A DNA stretch of 64,000 bases. Source: Schizochytrium sp. TIO01 (taxonomy: Eukaryota; Sar; Bigyra; Thraustochytrida; Thraustochytriidae). Location: the NCBI GenBank assembly GCA_004764695.1, contig SMSO01000031.1, positions 1,114,600 through 1,178,599 of the forward strand. Direction: 5' to 3'. Below the pieces are notes generated by a model. That model worked only from the letters and a program-made list of their open reading frames with translations, did no database searches and was not told the origin of the DNA. Of this stretch, positions 51,352-61,772 are shown piece after piece (the stretch's first letter is position 1; every line of letters begins with the position of its first letter). Both the position numbers and the translations under genes were made by a program.

Positions 51352-53798
51352 ATGGCGAGCAGGGATCTGGAGGACAAAATCAGGCGCGCTCTGGCCTTTG
51401 ATGACTCTTCTGATGAGGATAACGACAACCATAACGACGACAGGAGTTACGAAGAAGACGACGACGACCAGGTGGGGAAGGACGAGGAGGGGGAAGATGA
51501 CGAGGAAGAAGAGGATGCAGAGGAAGATGACGAGTTGAAGAATTTCTGGCTGAATCAAAACCAAGCGTGGAGGATGGGTTTGAAATAACTCTGAAATCTG
51601 GACATCAGGATGAAGAATACAGTGAAGATGAGGACCATGACACTCAGGATGCATATAGCGCTCGGTCAATAGACCAAGATGGCAATGAGGATGCAGACCT
51701 AAGTCAGGGAGAGTCGAATGAAGATGGCAACGAGCTTGCAGCTCCAAATATATCGCCGCAAGATCCGTACAGAAATGACGAAGCTGAAGATTATGACGAT
51801 TACCACAATAAACACATAAATAATGACGAAGGAAGCAACGAGGAAGAGGAGGACAAAGACTACCAACGGAAGAAAAATAGAGATGAAAATAACAGGAGGA
51901 GCTACCATGGGTTCCACCAGCAAAGTATATTCTCACCTGAGCCCTTGAGCGCTGGAGAAAGTCTTATTGACGAAGAACAGCTGCCTCATAACAAACCCAA
52001 GGTGTACCTAGAGCCTCTAAAAGTAAGCCCAATGACCGATGATGATTCTGATAATCAAAGTTACTCAAGTAGTATGATGGATGGTGCAAGTTCCTATGCT
52101 TACACACGAGAAGGAAATCAGCAGAAACTTTACGAATCAAGATCCCTTTATGAGAAGCGTGCCCCAAGCTTTGAGACACGCAAACAATTCGAAAAACTTA
52201 CTGCATCGCCTCGAGCAAGTCCGCAAGCCCCACCGGTAAGGCCTTTCTCTCCAAAGTATGCAGGAATTAAAGCGCCTTGGAGCCCCCGGTCTATTCAGTC
52301 GTCAATGGCACACTCTACGGCACATTCACAAGGGAGCAATGTCAACAGCAGTGGTGGCGGGTCCCCGGCAGGAAGTGCTCTTCGAAAAGCAGTTGCAGAA
52401 CTTCGACAAGTGAAAATGGAACGTGACCAGCTGCGCCAAGCTCTGCAAGCATCCAATCCACAAACCATTGTGGAGCAAACAAAGACGCAGATGGATCGTG
52501 AATTCAGGCTCGTGATTAGAGCCATGATGGATGAGAAGGCGCGAGCTTTGCGCGCGGCGAACTCCAAAACAGATTTTATGCGAGAGCAATTAGAGACAGA
52601 ACGCAACCGAACTGGTATGGCCCTTGCAGACATCGAATCATTAGTATTCCAGCGACGTCCCGATGTACCAAGAACCTCTGCAACAATTCCTCGTCACCAG
52701 ACGGTCCCAGTGCAAATCAAGTCTGGCCTAGGACCACAGATGCGTTTTCGGCGCCCGCGAATGGAGGTCAAAGCGCCAACGCACGAACGTTTTGTTTTCG
52801 CTAGTAGTGATGATGATGAAGAGAACGAAGAGGATATTATTAGCCGGGGAGTTGCAGTCGTAAGAGCAGCAAATAGTGCTCCTTTTGTTAGAAATAGTCG
52901 CAGTAGTGCTCGTAAGACTCGATTGCCTCAACCTGAGGTACCTCGCTTAGGAGCCTCACGGCCCAGCACCTCTACACCAGCTGCAGAGATGCTAGACACA
53001 AAGCCACAATCCGGTGCGCTCCCGCCGCCGCCACCACCACAAGCAACTCTCGTTTCACAAACTAATTCAAGCAAAAACTCTCGGCGACAACTTTCTGTAG
53101 AACAGCACCGCCTCAGGCGGCCTAGCGCTCCCGCCGTTTTGTCTCTGTCAAATTTAACATTTTCATCGTCGAGATCATTAGTACCCACTTCACCCGGGTC
53201 AACATCGAAGGAAGACCTGCGAGATGAAAACAATGGCTCTGTGAGTGCCGCCCTCTGTGACTCTGCAGCGAACAAAACCGGGATTACTTCTCCGAGATCT
53301 GGCTCGGCACGGTCTGCAACTCCAGGTTCTCCATTGAGCAGTGATAACAATGCCGATGGGCGGCAAACAATTCCCAAATGCCAGCGGCCAGCAGAAGTTA
53401 TATATGCATCACTGCTACAGGCACAACCTGGCAAAGGTACGAACGTTCAGGTTGGGCGCGTGCGTACATTTTTGAAGCAGTCTGAATTGCTGCCCCCAAC
53501 CATCCAGCCAGCTGATCTTGATGTGTTGTTGGTCAAACATTCGAAGCGAAGTTCAGTGATGACCTTGCCTCAATTTCAAGATCTTCTTGCTGATGTAGCT
53601 TTGGCTCTTATGAAGTGCGGTATAATCGCGGTTGATGAACAGGAAAAAACACAAGAAACTAATGGCGAGCTTTGGGAATGGGGCGTCCGTGAGCCACGCA
53701 CAAAAATCTCCAGAGGTGTGGCACTTCGAGCTTTAGGCAATGTCCTCTTTCCGAATGATGTGAATGATGTCACCTCGGAAGACAATTCTTTGCTGTAG
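51352..53798 (+). CDS. Acidic coiled-coil protein, reading frame broken near 51.54 kb
   Basis: The N-terminal frame from the ATG at 51352 (MASRDLEDKIRRALAFDD, then a very acidic Asp/Glu stretch) ends at 51588. A second frame, open from 51531 and with no early ATG, carries the remaining ~740 codons to 53798. Both have the same acidic character, so they are probably one gene joined by a short intron or divided by a single-base error; no strong splice pair was found. The second part is Asp/Glu/Asn-rich, then Ser/Pro-rich. A predicted coiled coil lies at about 52375-52650 (LRKAVAELRQVKMERDQLRQ and EKARALRAANSK). A proline run (PPPPPP) lies near 53025, and a folded-looking C-terminal region (about 53400-53790) includes VGRVRTFLKQSELLPPTIQP and DLDVLLVKHSKRSSVMTLPQ, somewhat EF-hand-like. 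Function unknown. Confidence 0.6.
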
Positions 53799-54036
53799 GT
53801 TACTATGAAATGAGTATAGAGCTGTTCATGTTACTCATCTGAACTTTACCCATTTCCGCTACCTTATCTATATAGGTAGTTCTTATTTTAGTAGGTATGT
53901 ATCAATAAATTATCAAGACCAATTTGATTAAATCAAAAAGTATCATTTAAACAGTTTCAAGCTGAGAACATCAATCTGTTTGATACGTATGGATGCAAAC
54001 ATTGAATTTCTTCAATAGATACTTTATTTAAAACGT

Positions 54037-55069
54037 TTATATTTGGGATTTCTCCTTAAGATAGGCAAGAACATCCTTCATTGTTTCTTCAATAGGTCGG
54101 AGGGTCACCCCTAGTGAATCACGTCGTGTGAAGTCAAACTGAGTCGGCGTTTTGGGTTCTCCGTCAAACATGGGGGGGGGTTTTGTAAGAGGAGTCTGCG
54201 GCTGCGATGCTATCAAGAATTTCGGACCAAGGATAACTTTTCTTCACGCCAAAATATCGGCCCGAAGCTTGGGGGGTTTCAGCGCACGCCACAAAAAGGG
54301 CAGCCAGGTCGCGAACATCGATAATACTCATAGAATCGTTTGGGACCCTCTCGTTCATGCTCTCCCCACGAAAAATTTTGCCAAACCACGGCAACGAGTT
54401 GCCCGAAACTGGACCCGGGTCAAGCTGTCGACCGAGGATCAAGTTAGGATTCATGATGCAAAGGCGTGGGCTAGATGCCGCACGTACATCGTCTACGATT
54501 TCATTGCGTTGATTTCTTCCAACCTCTTCAAGGCTACAAATCTCCATCTTCGTCTTGGCAGCTGGTGAGTAGCGCTCGTTCTTAATCTGCTGCTCTGGAT
54601 CACTCCAATGATTGATTTCATCTTTGGGATCTTCATCTTTGTGCCCAGGTGGGTTTGTGCTACCTCCCGAGCTGCCAAGAACAACTGTTTCTACGCCTTG
54701 GCGCCGAGCCGCGCGGATGATTTCAAGAGCAGAACTCACCATGAAATCAATTACCTCAGGTTTTTGATGTTCAACGCCTGCCAGCATGAATACCGAGCTA
54801 CAGCCATTCAGGAGTTCATCGAGTTTTGGTGCTACCTTGTCGGGGTCCTCGCCCAAGTCAAGGTCGAAGAGCTTCACATGGTCTTGACTGGGTTCTTTCG
54901 TGCCATTCCAAGGGAGTTGCTGAAGCCAAATTGCTTTAGAGGCCTTACGAGACGCTCCACGAACTTGATGACCGTGCTCCAGTAGTTTCGCTACAACATG
55001 GCTGCCAACGAAGCCAGTACAGCCCACAACTGCAGCAACCTCCTTGCCTGCAAGTCCGCTCATCGCCAT
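54037..55069 (-). CDS. Dihydroflavonol-4-reductase-like SDR, apparent frameshift at a G9 run
   Basis: Start taken at the ATG at 55069 (MAMSGLAGKEV); upstream the frame opens only from a GTG. An extended short-chain dehydrogenase of the DFR/cinnamoyl-CoA-reductase/NAD-epimerase group: Rossmann motif VVGCTGFVGSH (G16, G19, G22), SVFMLAGVEHQKP, VVLGSSGGST, MNPNLILGRQLDPG and SIIDVRDLAALFVACAE with GRYFG. The usual YxxxK is not clean (RYSPAAK), so catalysis is uncertain. As written, the frame stops at 54164 just after a run of nine G (54172-54180). Counting eight G instead, the frame continues to a stop at 54037-54039 with a C-terminus typical of the family (FDFTRRDSLGV ... DVLAYLKEK), for 343 residues. 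A sequencing slip or a real recent frameshift is likely there. Confidence 0.8.
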
Positions 55070-55212
55070 CGTCACCTTGACTTGTTTTTCTAAATCAGTC
55101 TGGACCCTGCCAGTAGTCCGTAAACTCGCGATTGCTGCTGGGCTTATCTTTCTCTCGTTGGACACGGGCCTTTGAGGGTTGAGGTTCTGTTGTTGTCTAT
55201 ACTCGCTTAAAC

Positions 55213-55482
55213 TTAGATATTGTCGTTCACAGGAACCAGATAATAGAGACTCCCTACGCAGAACTGTAGTACAGTGCCTAGTCCAAACAGTGAGACCTCT
55301 GTGGCCAACTTGAAGGTGCCACTGCTGTGCCTCAGCCTCTGTCGTTCGCCAAAGAGCTCTTTTGACACCCTAGAATTGTAATCATGCGGAAGGGGGGGGG
55401 TGGGGATCGTAGGGGGGACTTCAGCTCGCTCAAAGTCCTGCAACGAGACTGTCGTGGCAGAGCTTGTTTGGCTTTTGAACAA
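55213..55482 (-). other. Possible coding fragment ending in a hydrophobic segment
   Basis: A frame without an ATG start reads FKSQTSSATTVSLQDFERAE and, after a proline-rich part, VSKELFGERQRLRHSSG, ending with a hydrophobic stretch (EVSLFGLGTVLQFCVGSLYY) and a stop. It looks protein-like and could be a terminal exon of an unseen small membrane protein, or a decayed gene. A G-rich homopolymer run near 55393 could also disturb the frame. No family recognised. Confidence 0.2.
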
Positions 55483-56346
55483 TCAAATTAAACATAGAAA
55501 AGCTTTTTAGTTTTTCACTTTTCACTTTTCATTTTTTATTTTTGTGATTAGTGTAGCATGAGATGGAATAGATTTAAAAGCTTCGGCTACTTACTTCGTT
55601 GCAACTTGATGTACTTTAGGTTCTGATCTTAGCCCAACCCCAATACAGATGCGCTAGAATCTATCAAGATAACCTCCAGCAACAATCGAAAACTTGTTCT
55701 CTTTTGAAGTGATGCTGAAACGATCTTCGGGCGGATTTTTGTAATGAAGAGAACTGTGGCAAACTCAACCAGGGACATTTACTCATATGTCTATGAAGTA
55801 ACCCCATCAAATAGATTTACCATGCTACATTATCTAAAATTCGCTTCACGTGTTGTGGCCGTAAGTGGCATGGCATGAGTATTGTTTTAGCTGCTCCAAC
55901 TTCAGAATGTTAGTTTGGCGGAAGTCCTTCCTCGAATTTTGAGTCGTAAACGGTCTACACCCGACAGGTTTAGGAGGGGCTGGCATTTTGGGTTTTACAT
56001 AATTATTCATAGCTGGAGAAGATAAGCTTGTACCAAAGAGCGTGGACGCAACGGATTAAAGGATCCTTACAGCATTTTTTTCTTAAATTGTATAGCTCGC
56101 CATGATAGGGAACAGTTGAAATACGGATCGCTGTCATTGTATCGATGTTCATGCATAATCAAAAGCGATTTCAGCGAACAAGGATTATGATGAAGGTAAC
56201 AAAAGATATGAAGTGCAAGAGAATGGTTGATGCGCGAGAAGATCAAAACATCTACAGGTCCTTTCGCAAAGAAAGATAAGTTAATAGAAGAAACGAATAA
56301 AGCTAATAAGAAAGTAGCGAGCTATACTTCAACAAGTCACGCTATT
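55483..56346. other. Spacer, no gene recognised
   Basis: AT-rich; repeated TTTTCACTT words at about 55505-55540. Nothing else is supported. Confidence 0.45.
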
Positions 56347-57873
56347 TTATTTCCATCTTTCTTCTTGGGAGTCTAAAAATGTCTTAATGTGGCTCAGTAC
56401 CCACTCCGGGTGTTCGATGATAGAAAAGTGAGTGGAAAAGTTATCGCAATGATGAGTAGCATTTTTCATACAGGACGCCATTTCAGCCATACGGTAAGGT
56501 GGAGTAAAGTAATCAAATCGGCCGGAAAGAAGCAATACTGGCTGCTCAATCTGGTGCAACAGGTGATAGACAGAGTGAGCATGGAGCTCTTGGAAAAACT
56601 GGCAATAGTTGCGCGCAGTTTTATCGTCTGCAGAGACACCACCAAGATAGCGCTGGGTGACTTTGGAAAGGTAGTCGTCGCCTGCTAGTCTTTTCCAAGT
56701 CGCTGCTCCAACAACCTTCCCTGCTGTTCGCAAAACAGTCTCGCAGGCAGCTGTGTTAATCACCTTGTGCCAAAATGCAAGGAACCGTTGTGGGTTATGG
56801 TTCATTATTGTATTCACCAACCGTTCACTAATCGCGCCTGCGAATGGGATACGGAGGAAGGGTTGGAAGGCCGTTTCGAAGACATGACCAGCAGCACCGT
56901 TCATTAAAATGATCGATCTCGCCATATCAGGATATAGCAACAGAGCTTCTAAAGCTACCTGGCAGCCCATGGAATGAGCTACAATTACTTCTGCACAAGA
57001 GTAACCCGACTTTTCTAGTACCTCTTTAGCATCCTCGGCGTGATCGCGAATAGACATACTGCGATTAGAATCTGGCATTTCTGATTCGAAAAGACCACGA
57101 TAACACCACGTAAGAAGGGTGTATTTCTGAGAATACTTTTCGATGATAGGCATGTTTGTGAAGAGGCCGTCTGCACCCAGTGGCAAGCAAAAGAGCATCA
57201 CTTGCTCGGGCTGCTTGTCTGGAATGAGCTGGATTTTGCTCACCTTGACTCTAACTCCATCTCGCATTTCCAAGAAAAAATGCTCTGTATAAGCATTCAG
57301 AGCATCGATGTGCTCAATTCGTGGTACAAATCCAATTTCATCTCGAGTGGATGATGCTGTGAATGGCTCCTCAAGATCGAAGTCATTGTCCAAAACCTTA
57401 ACGTTGGAAGACGCTGTAAATGGTTCTTCAGATTCGTCAGTGTCATATTCAAGGCGAGAGCTCAAAGTTGTGTGGCTCGGCAGCGTAACATTTCTACCTT
57501 TGGGCGAGTCTTCAGGATGAAGCTCTTCTGACTTCTCCTTGCGTGACTTTTGAGATGCCGATTTCCCCTCATGCATGTTTTTACTTTTACTCTTATTTTC
57601 ACAACACGCAAAGCTGTAGTTCGGTAATTTTTCCGATTCAATATACAGGTTGAGGCCATTCCCCTTTTTATTATACACATTTTTCGCGTAGTCGGGAGGC
57701 GTGTGGCCAAACTCCTTTTCTTCCTCTTCCTCCTCCAAGGAGCTTTCTTCCTCCTCCTTAAAGCACAACATAGGCGGTGGCTTTTGTTGTTTCTTGGAGG
57801 TTTTCGCCGCTGGCTTGGCTGCTGGCACCAGTGATGGTAAAGTGTCTAGAGAAGGAAGGTCGTCGTCCTCCAT
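56347..57873 (-). CDS. Alpha/beta hydrolase with a long disordered N-terminal region
   Basis: 508 residues from the ATG at 57873 (MEDDDLPSLDTLPSL); the frame opens further upstream only from a GTG. The first ~185 residues are charged and low-complexity, with Glu runs, a basic NKSKSKN patch and two copies of the octapeptide EEPFTASS (about residues 149-156 and 168-175). The C-terminal ~300 residues are an alpha/beta hydrolase fold: MLFCLPLGADGLF, the nucleophile elbow VAHSMGCQVALEA with Ser301 (Ala replaces the first Gly of GxSxG, which is common), the acid at about Asp454 in LLSGRFDYFTP, and the base at about His482 in NFSTHFSIIEHPEWV. The triad is complete, so an active esterase, lipase or related hydrolase is expected; substrate unknown. 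There is no signal peptide. Confidence 0.85.
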   Translation of the reverse strand: MEDDDLPSLDTLPSLVPAAKPAAKTSKKQQKPPPMLCFKEEEESSLEEEEEEKEFGHTPPDYAKNVYNKKGNGLNLYIESEKLPNYSFACCENKSKSKNMHEGKSASQKSRKEKSEELHPEDSPKGRNVTLPSHTTLSSRLEYDTDESEEPFTASSNVKVLDNDFDLEEPFTASSTRDEIGFVPRIEHIDALNAYTEHFFLEMRDGVRVKVSKIQLIPDKQPEQVMLFCLPLGADGLFTNMPIIEKYSQKYTLLTWCYRGLFESEMPDSNRSMSIRDHAEDAKEVLEKSGYSCAEVIVAHSMGCQVALEALLLYPDMARSIILMNGAAGHVFETAFQPFLRIPFAGAISERLVNTIMNHNPQRFLAFWHKVINTAACETVLRTAGKVVGAATWKRLAGDDYLSKVTQRYLGGVSADDKTARNYCQFFQELHAHSVYHLLHQIEQPVLLLSGRFDYFTPPYRMAEMASCMKNATHHCDNFSTHFSIIEHPEWVLSHIKTFLDSQEERWK

Positions 57874-58397
57874 TATTTGTTCGCCAACCGCAGGTCTTCG
57901 CAAATTAATACCCTCAACAATCTCAGCCCTCAAGTAATACAGCACACGTCTCTTGGAGCGGCCTATATAAAAGAGAATGTCTTCTTATGCTCCTAATTGA
58001 CGTTAACAAGTCAAGTTCACCAAGGCGGCCTCTCTTTGTTTAGACGAGGCAAGCGAGTGAGCAAGCTAGCAGGCGAGTATTTAAGCAAGTAGTTTGTCAC
58101 CAATTGGAATCACCTTGGTCAATCTCTGCCTCACGCAGAACTCGTACCAACCTCAGGCACGCCGGGCAGACGAACTCGAAGAAACGCCTTGCACCAGGAA
58201 CTCCGTGTTTCCTATGTCCCCTGGCCCGAGCCACGTGCCTAAGACGCCTTGACTCCACCGCGCAGGTTGAGGTTCTGTGCGCCTCGATAAGGTAGTACAG
58301 TCGTCAAAGAACCTGGTAGAAGCTGCTAAGAGTGGCTTAGAGTGTCGTCGCGCTGTTGTTGTTGTTACAACTTCGACGTCACCGAAAAACCTGCTCT

Positions 58398-59013
58398 TCA
58401 ATAAGAGTCAGAAAAGTGAGGAAAACTAAAATGCTGCAATACCACAACACCTAACACTCTTGCGGTAGCTCTTGCTGTGTCCAGTGCTGACGAGGACGAT
58501 GATGCCAGAGAACTGATCGCGCTGCTCAGTCTCCTGGCACCTGAAATACCTGAGGTTCTGGGCGGAAGTTCAGACCACCTTGCTTCGGAGTTCAAGCCGA
58601 GCTGAAGATTTGCAAATTTCTGCTTCTCGTCAAAGCAGCGAGCGAAGACCTTTATAGCAAGCTGTCCAGCCGAAGCAAGAGCCTGAAGCTGCTCTCTGGT
58701 TCCCACTGGATTACACTAGGCTTGAATTTAATTGAAATGACCACTGCCAGAACAAGAATGACATGTACATATTACATATACCCCGGATCCTGCACGATTC
58801 GAAGGGTAAAGCCAACGAGTCGGGATGGACTTAATTTCCCGTGGCGTTTCCTTTAATGTCCATGTATTGCAACGCATCGAAACACCGGATGGTTGATCGG
58901 CCTGAGTGCTTATTCCCTTCAGGTTTTCAAGAAGCTTCAAGTTGCGCTTAGCTTCATAAGGATTGGCAAGGCGAAAAGCAGCGTCTTGAATGTCATCGTA
59001 AACATCGCATTAC
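58398..59013 (-). pseudogene. Possible unrecognised gene or gene remnant
   Basis: On the minus strand, an ATG near 59010 opens a short hydrophobic frame (MFTMTFKTLLFALPILMKLS) resembling a signal peptide. An overlapping frame then reads NLKLLENLKGISTQADQPSG and WTLKETPREIKSIPTRWLYP, and a third, further on, EQLQALASAGQLAIKVFARC. A TATA-like word (CTATATAG) lies about 45 bases before the ATG. The pieces could be exons, since donor-like GTATAT and acceptor-like TTCTGGCAG and AATCCAG occur between them, or a frameshifted pseudogene. No family is recognised. Confidence 0.25.
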
Positions 59014-60120
59014 ACTGCACTGGAGGCTGGAGAAAGAGTCATCGCTGTGCTATATAGTTCACCAAGAAAACCAGTACCAGGGAAATCACTTGACCGCTTA
59101 TTACCTTTCTCAAGATGGACATGCATGGGACCCGCACATTCTAGAGAAGGAAAAAGCAGGAAAAGGGAAAACACACTAAAGCAAAACATAGAACGAAAAA
59201 ACTTAAGTACCCCTTCGAGTTTTTTTAAAGTTTATTTCTACCTACCTGCCTCCCTTAACTAGGCAGTAGAACCTATTTCTCTTCAAAGTTTAAAATAAAT
59301 TAACATTATAAAATAAATAAAGAGGTCATTATAAAAACTGCTAGGCAGTAGTAGTACCCATTTAAGGTTGTTTTTTTAATATAAAACTAACTTTAAAAAC
59401 TTTGAAAGGTAATAAAGAAAATTGCAAATGGCCTCCATCTTGGTTTCAGGCGCGTAATTACGCGAAGCGTTAGGAAGACTCTACTGCAGATACTCTCGGT
59501 CTGGTAAGTAAGCAGAAGTGATCATGGATCCTCTTGCTTCATTTGTTTCGTGATCAAAGCAAGCTTTGTGAATACAGACTTATGAAGCAGAAATGCACTG
59601 TGAGGGAAAGCTAAAGGTTTGATCTTCGTGGCTGTGGAGGTGAGACACTCATAGGCAGTATCATAGGCTAGTGCCTACTGGAGATCTGTATATAATTGAA
59701 ATTGTGTGACTGTTTGATTCACTTGTCCATGAATAGCTAGGCACTGAGATTCATTTAACGGATCTCTAGCACAGTCGTGCTTGGTAAACGAAGCCCGCGC
59801 CAAATCGTAGCTTAGTGGTGTAAAGAAGCGCTAAGAGTTCTTTAGCAAATCATTCTCGCATAGACTCCTCACAATATAGATTGCACACACACATGAATAT
59901 ACGAGATGGAACATGTCCGCGCTAAACTTCGGGAGAAGGTCGTGGAGCAGGACTTAGCGAGCCTTGCCAAGCGCGGATTTGCAAACCAAATACTTTAATT
60001 ACCTAAAGATGTCTTGGCGGCGCTTCATAACCATTCAGCATAAGTAATTAGTTGTATTGTTAGGGCGCAAGAAACGAACCCGGTTTCTGCTCTAAAAGTT
60101 TTAGCAACAAATCAGCAATC

Positions 60121-60161
60121 AGAAAAGATCACCGTGCTACTCGAACAAGGTGATCTTTTCT
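60121..60161 (+). promoter_or_regulatory. 13-bp perfect hairpin in the leader/promoter of the Hint gene
   Basis: AGAAAAGATCACC (60121-60133) and its exact complement GGTGATCTTTTCT (60149-60161) enclose a 15-base loop. It ends 30 bases before the ATG at 60192, so it would lie in the 5' leader if transcription starts upstream. It could regulate translation or be a dyad binding site. Confidence 0.6.
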
Positions 60162-60191
60162 TGTCGTCGTCTTTCTTTTGTAAAAGATAAG

Positions 60192-61772
60192 ATGCGTTCA
60201 AGCAGCAATATGTCGTGGGTTGGCGTATCGTTTACCCTCTTTGCACTACTCCCGACGTTATCACAGGGCCGCTCTTGCTTTACTGGCGCGATGCGAGTAC
60301 ATATGGCTGATAAGTCTCTTAAAGCGATTAAAGATATAAAACCAGGAGATCGTGTGCTGTCGTATGATCTTGAGCTAGAAGAAGTTGTGGAGGCCAACGT
60401 GATAGATCTAATCGCATCTGAAGCCAACGAGCTAATGAAACTAGAAATGGAGACAGGTTCTTTCATCTGGTCAACCCCAGACCATCCCTATTATAGTTTT
60501 GAGAGCAAACAAGTCATTTCACTTCGACCAGATACTACTGCATCAGCCTATCGTATGGAGGCTGTGCAAATGCGGCAGGAAAACGAGTCTCTCATGTCTG
60601 AAACAGGAAGCCTTGTCTTGGCTAACGTCACTGATCTAGTTCACATGCCTGATGCAGTTCCCACATATACATTACGCCTTGAACCAACGCATTGGTTCTT
60701 CGTTGAAGGTGTTCTTGTTCATAACAAAGGTTCCTCTGGAGGATTTTCAAGCGGCTCTTCTTCTCTTTCAGGCAGCTCGTCGTCTTCGAGGACATATTAC
60801 ACATCCTCCGGTGGCGGATCATACTATATTTCATCGAGTGGTTATTACGTTTCTAATTCTGGATATTCTTGGGCAACACTTGTGTATTTCAGGTCGTCTT
60901 ACTACTCTCGAAGCTCGCGCTGCTCAAGCTACCCGACTGACCCTGGCTGCCAACAAGGAACACAAGAAAACCTTATTTGCGGCTGCTCTGAAGGATTAGT
61001 TGTGGGAAACTCAGATAGCTTGGAGTTAGAAAGCTCGGCTGTAACAACCGCGACAGTGCAGACAGTGTATGGCTATGATCCATGCCCTGCAGACGCTAAT
61101 GTTGGAGTCTGTATAAGCGAAGATTGGACTGGTTACTGCGTCCCAGTAGGCCAGAATTTTACACGGGACGATGGTGGATGGGCTCATGTACAATACTATA
61201 TTGACAATAACTGTCTCTCTGAGTATATGATTTGTGAGGAGGATGATGATTGCGTGCCTTATTTGAGCAACTCTACGAACGAAGCAAATTACTACCTTGA
61301 GACAGTGCTTGGGGCTCCAGCAAATTATTCTGCATTTCAAACCTGCATGAACACTAATTTGGAATGGTGTCCTTGCGAATGGGAGGTTTGTGACACTAGT
61401 GGAGGTATTTCATTTATTATGATAGCTGGAATTGTTCTCTTCGGGATTTGCTTCATCGCATTCCCTTGTATTGTCAAAATGTTTTGTGCCTGTGCAAGGC
61501 GCAGATTTGGTAAGAGCTCTAGGATTGTCCCAGTCTCGCAAAGGGCCCGACAGGTTATAGACTGCTTTGGAAACCGCTCACATACATATGAGCTCCAGAC
61601 GCCGCAACAAATGGCTGACCGTCGAAACGACCAAGAATACCTGAAGGGATACTATTGCGATCGTTGTGACGCTTTCCACGCCCCCCCTGCAGCAATGTAT
61701 CATTGCAATATTTGCCTATTAGATTACTGTGCAAAGTGCTCGCAACAACGTGGTGAACAGCCACAGAAATAA
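60192..61772 (+). CDS. Secreted or membrane Hint-domain protein with a cytosolic zinc-finger tail
   Basis: 526 residues from the ATG at 60192; a second ATG lies at 60210. A hydrophobic signal peptide (WVGVSFTLFALLPTLSQG, 9-26) is followed at once by a Hint (hedgehog/intein) domain. Its block A is SCFTGAMRVHMADKSLKAI, with the nucleophilic Cys29 directly after the predicted cleavage region, then PGDRVLSYD. Block B is STPDHPYY with the T-x-x-H histidine H98. The C-terminal block is YTLRLEPTHWFFVEGVLVHN, ending in H177-N178 and then KGSSGG. After this come a Ser/Gly/Tyr-rich stretch (180-245), a Cys-rich extracellular part with possible N-glycosylation sites (NFT, NST, NYS), a membrane helix at about 406-428, and a tail with CDRCDAFH ... 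HCNIC ... CAKC, a zinc-finger-like C/H pattern (489-516). Hint domains cleave their own backbone; here almost nothing precedes the domain. Confidence 0.85.
   Translation: MRSSSNMSWVGVSFTLFALLPTLSQGRSCFTGAMRVHMADKSLKAIKDIKPGDRVLSYDLELEEVVEANVIDLIASEANELMKLEMETGSFIWSTPDHPYYSFESKQVISLRPDTTASAYRMEAVQMRQENESLMSETGSLVLANVTDLVHMPDAVPTYTLRLEPTHWFFVEGVLVHNKGSSGGFSSGSSSLSGSSSSSRTYYTSSGGGSYYISSSGYYVSNSGYSWATLVYFRSSYYSRSSRCSSYPTDPGCQQGTQENLICGCSEGLVVGNSDSLELESSAVTTATVQTVYGYDPCPADANVGVCISEDWTGYCVPVGQNFTRDDGGWAHVQYYIDNNCLSEYMICEEDDDCVPYLSNSTNEANYYLETVLGAPANYSAFQTCMNTNLEWCPCEWEVCDTSGGISFIMIAGIVLFGICFIAFPCIVKMFCACARRRFGKSSRIVPVSQRARQVIDCFGNRSHTYELQTPQQMADRRNDQEYLKGYYCDRCDAFHAPPAAMYHCNICLLDYCAKCSQQRGEQPQK

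Larger units (their letters stand above)
57874..60191. other. 2.3-kb spacer with a possible decayed minus-strand gene
   Basis: Between the hydrolase (-) and Hint (+) genes. The minus strand at 58.40-59.02 kb has protein-like frames, listed separately. 59.2-60.1 kb is AT-rich with no signal apart from the hairpin at 60121-60161. Confidence 0.4.

Noticed and set aside
60121-60161. Iron-responsive element
   Set aside because: The loop is 15 bases and lacks CAGUGN and the bulged C.
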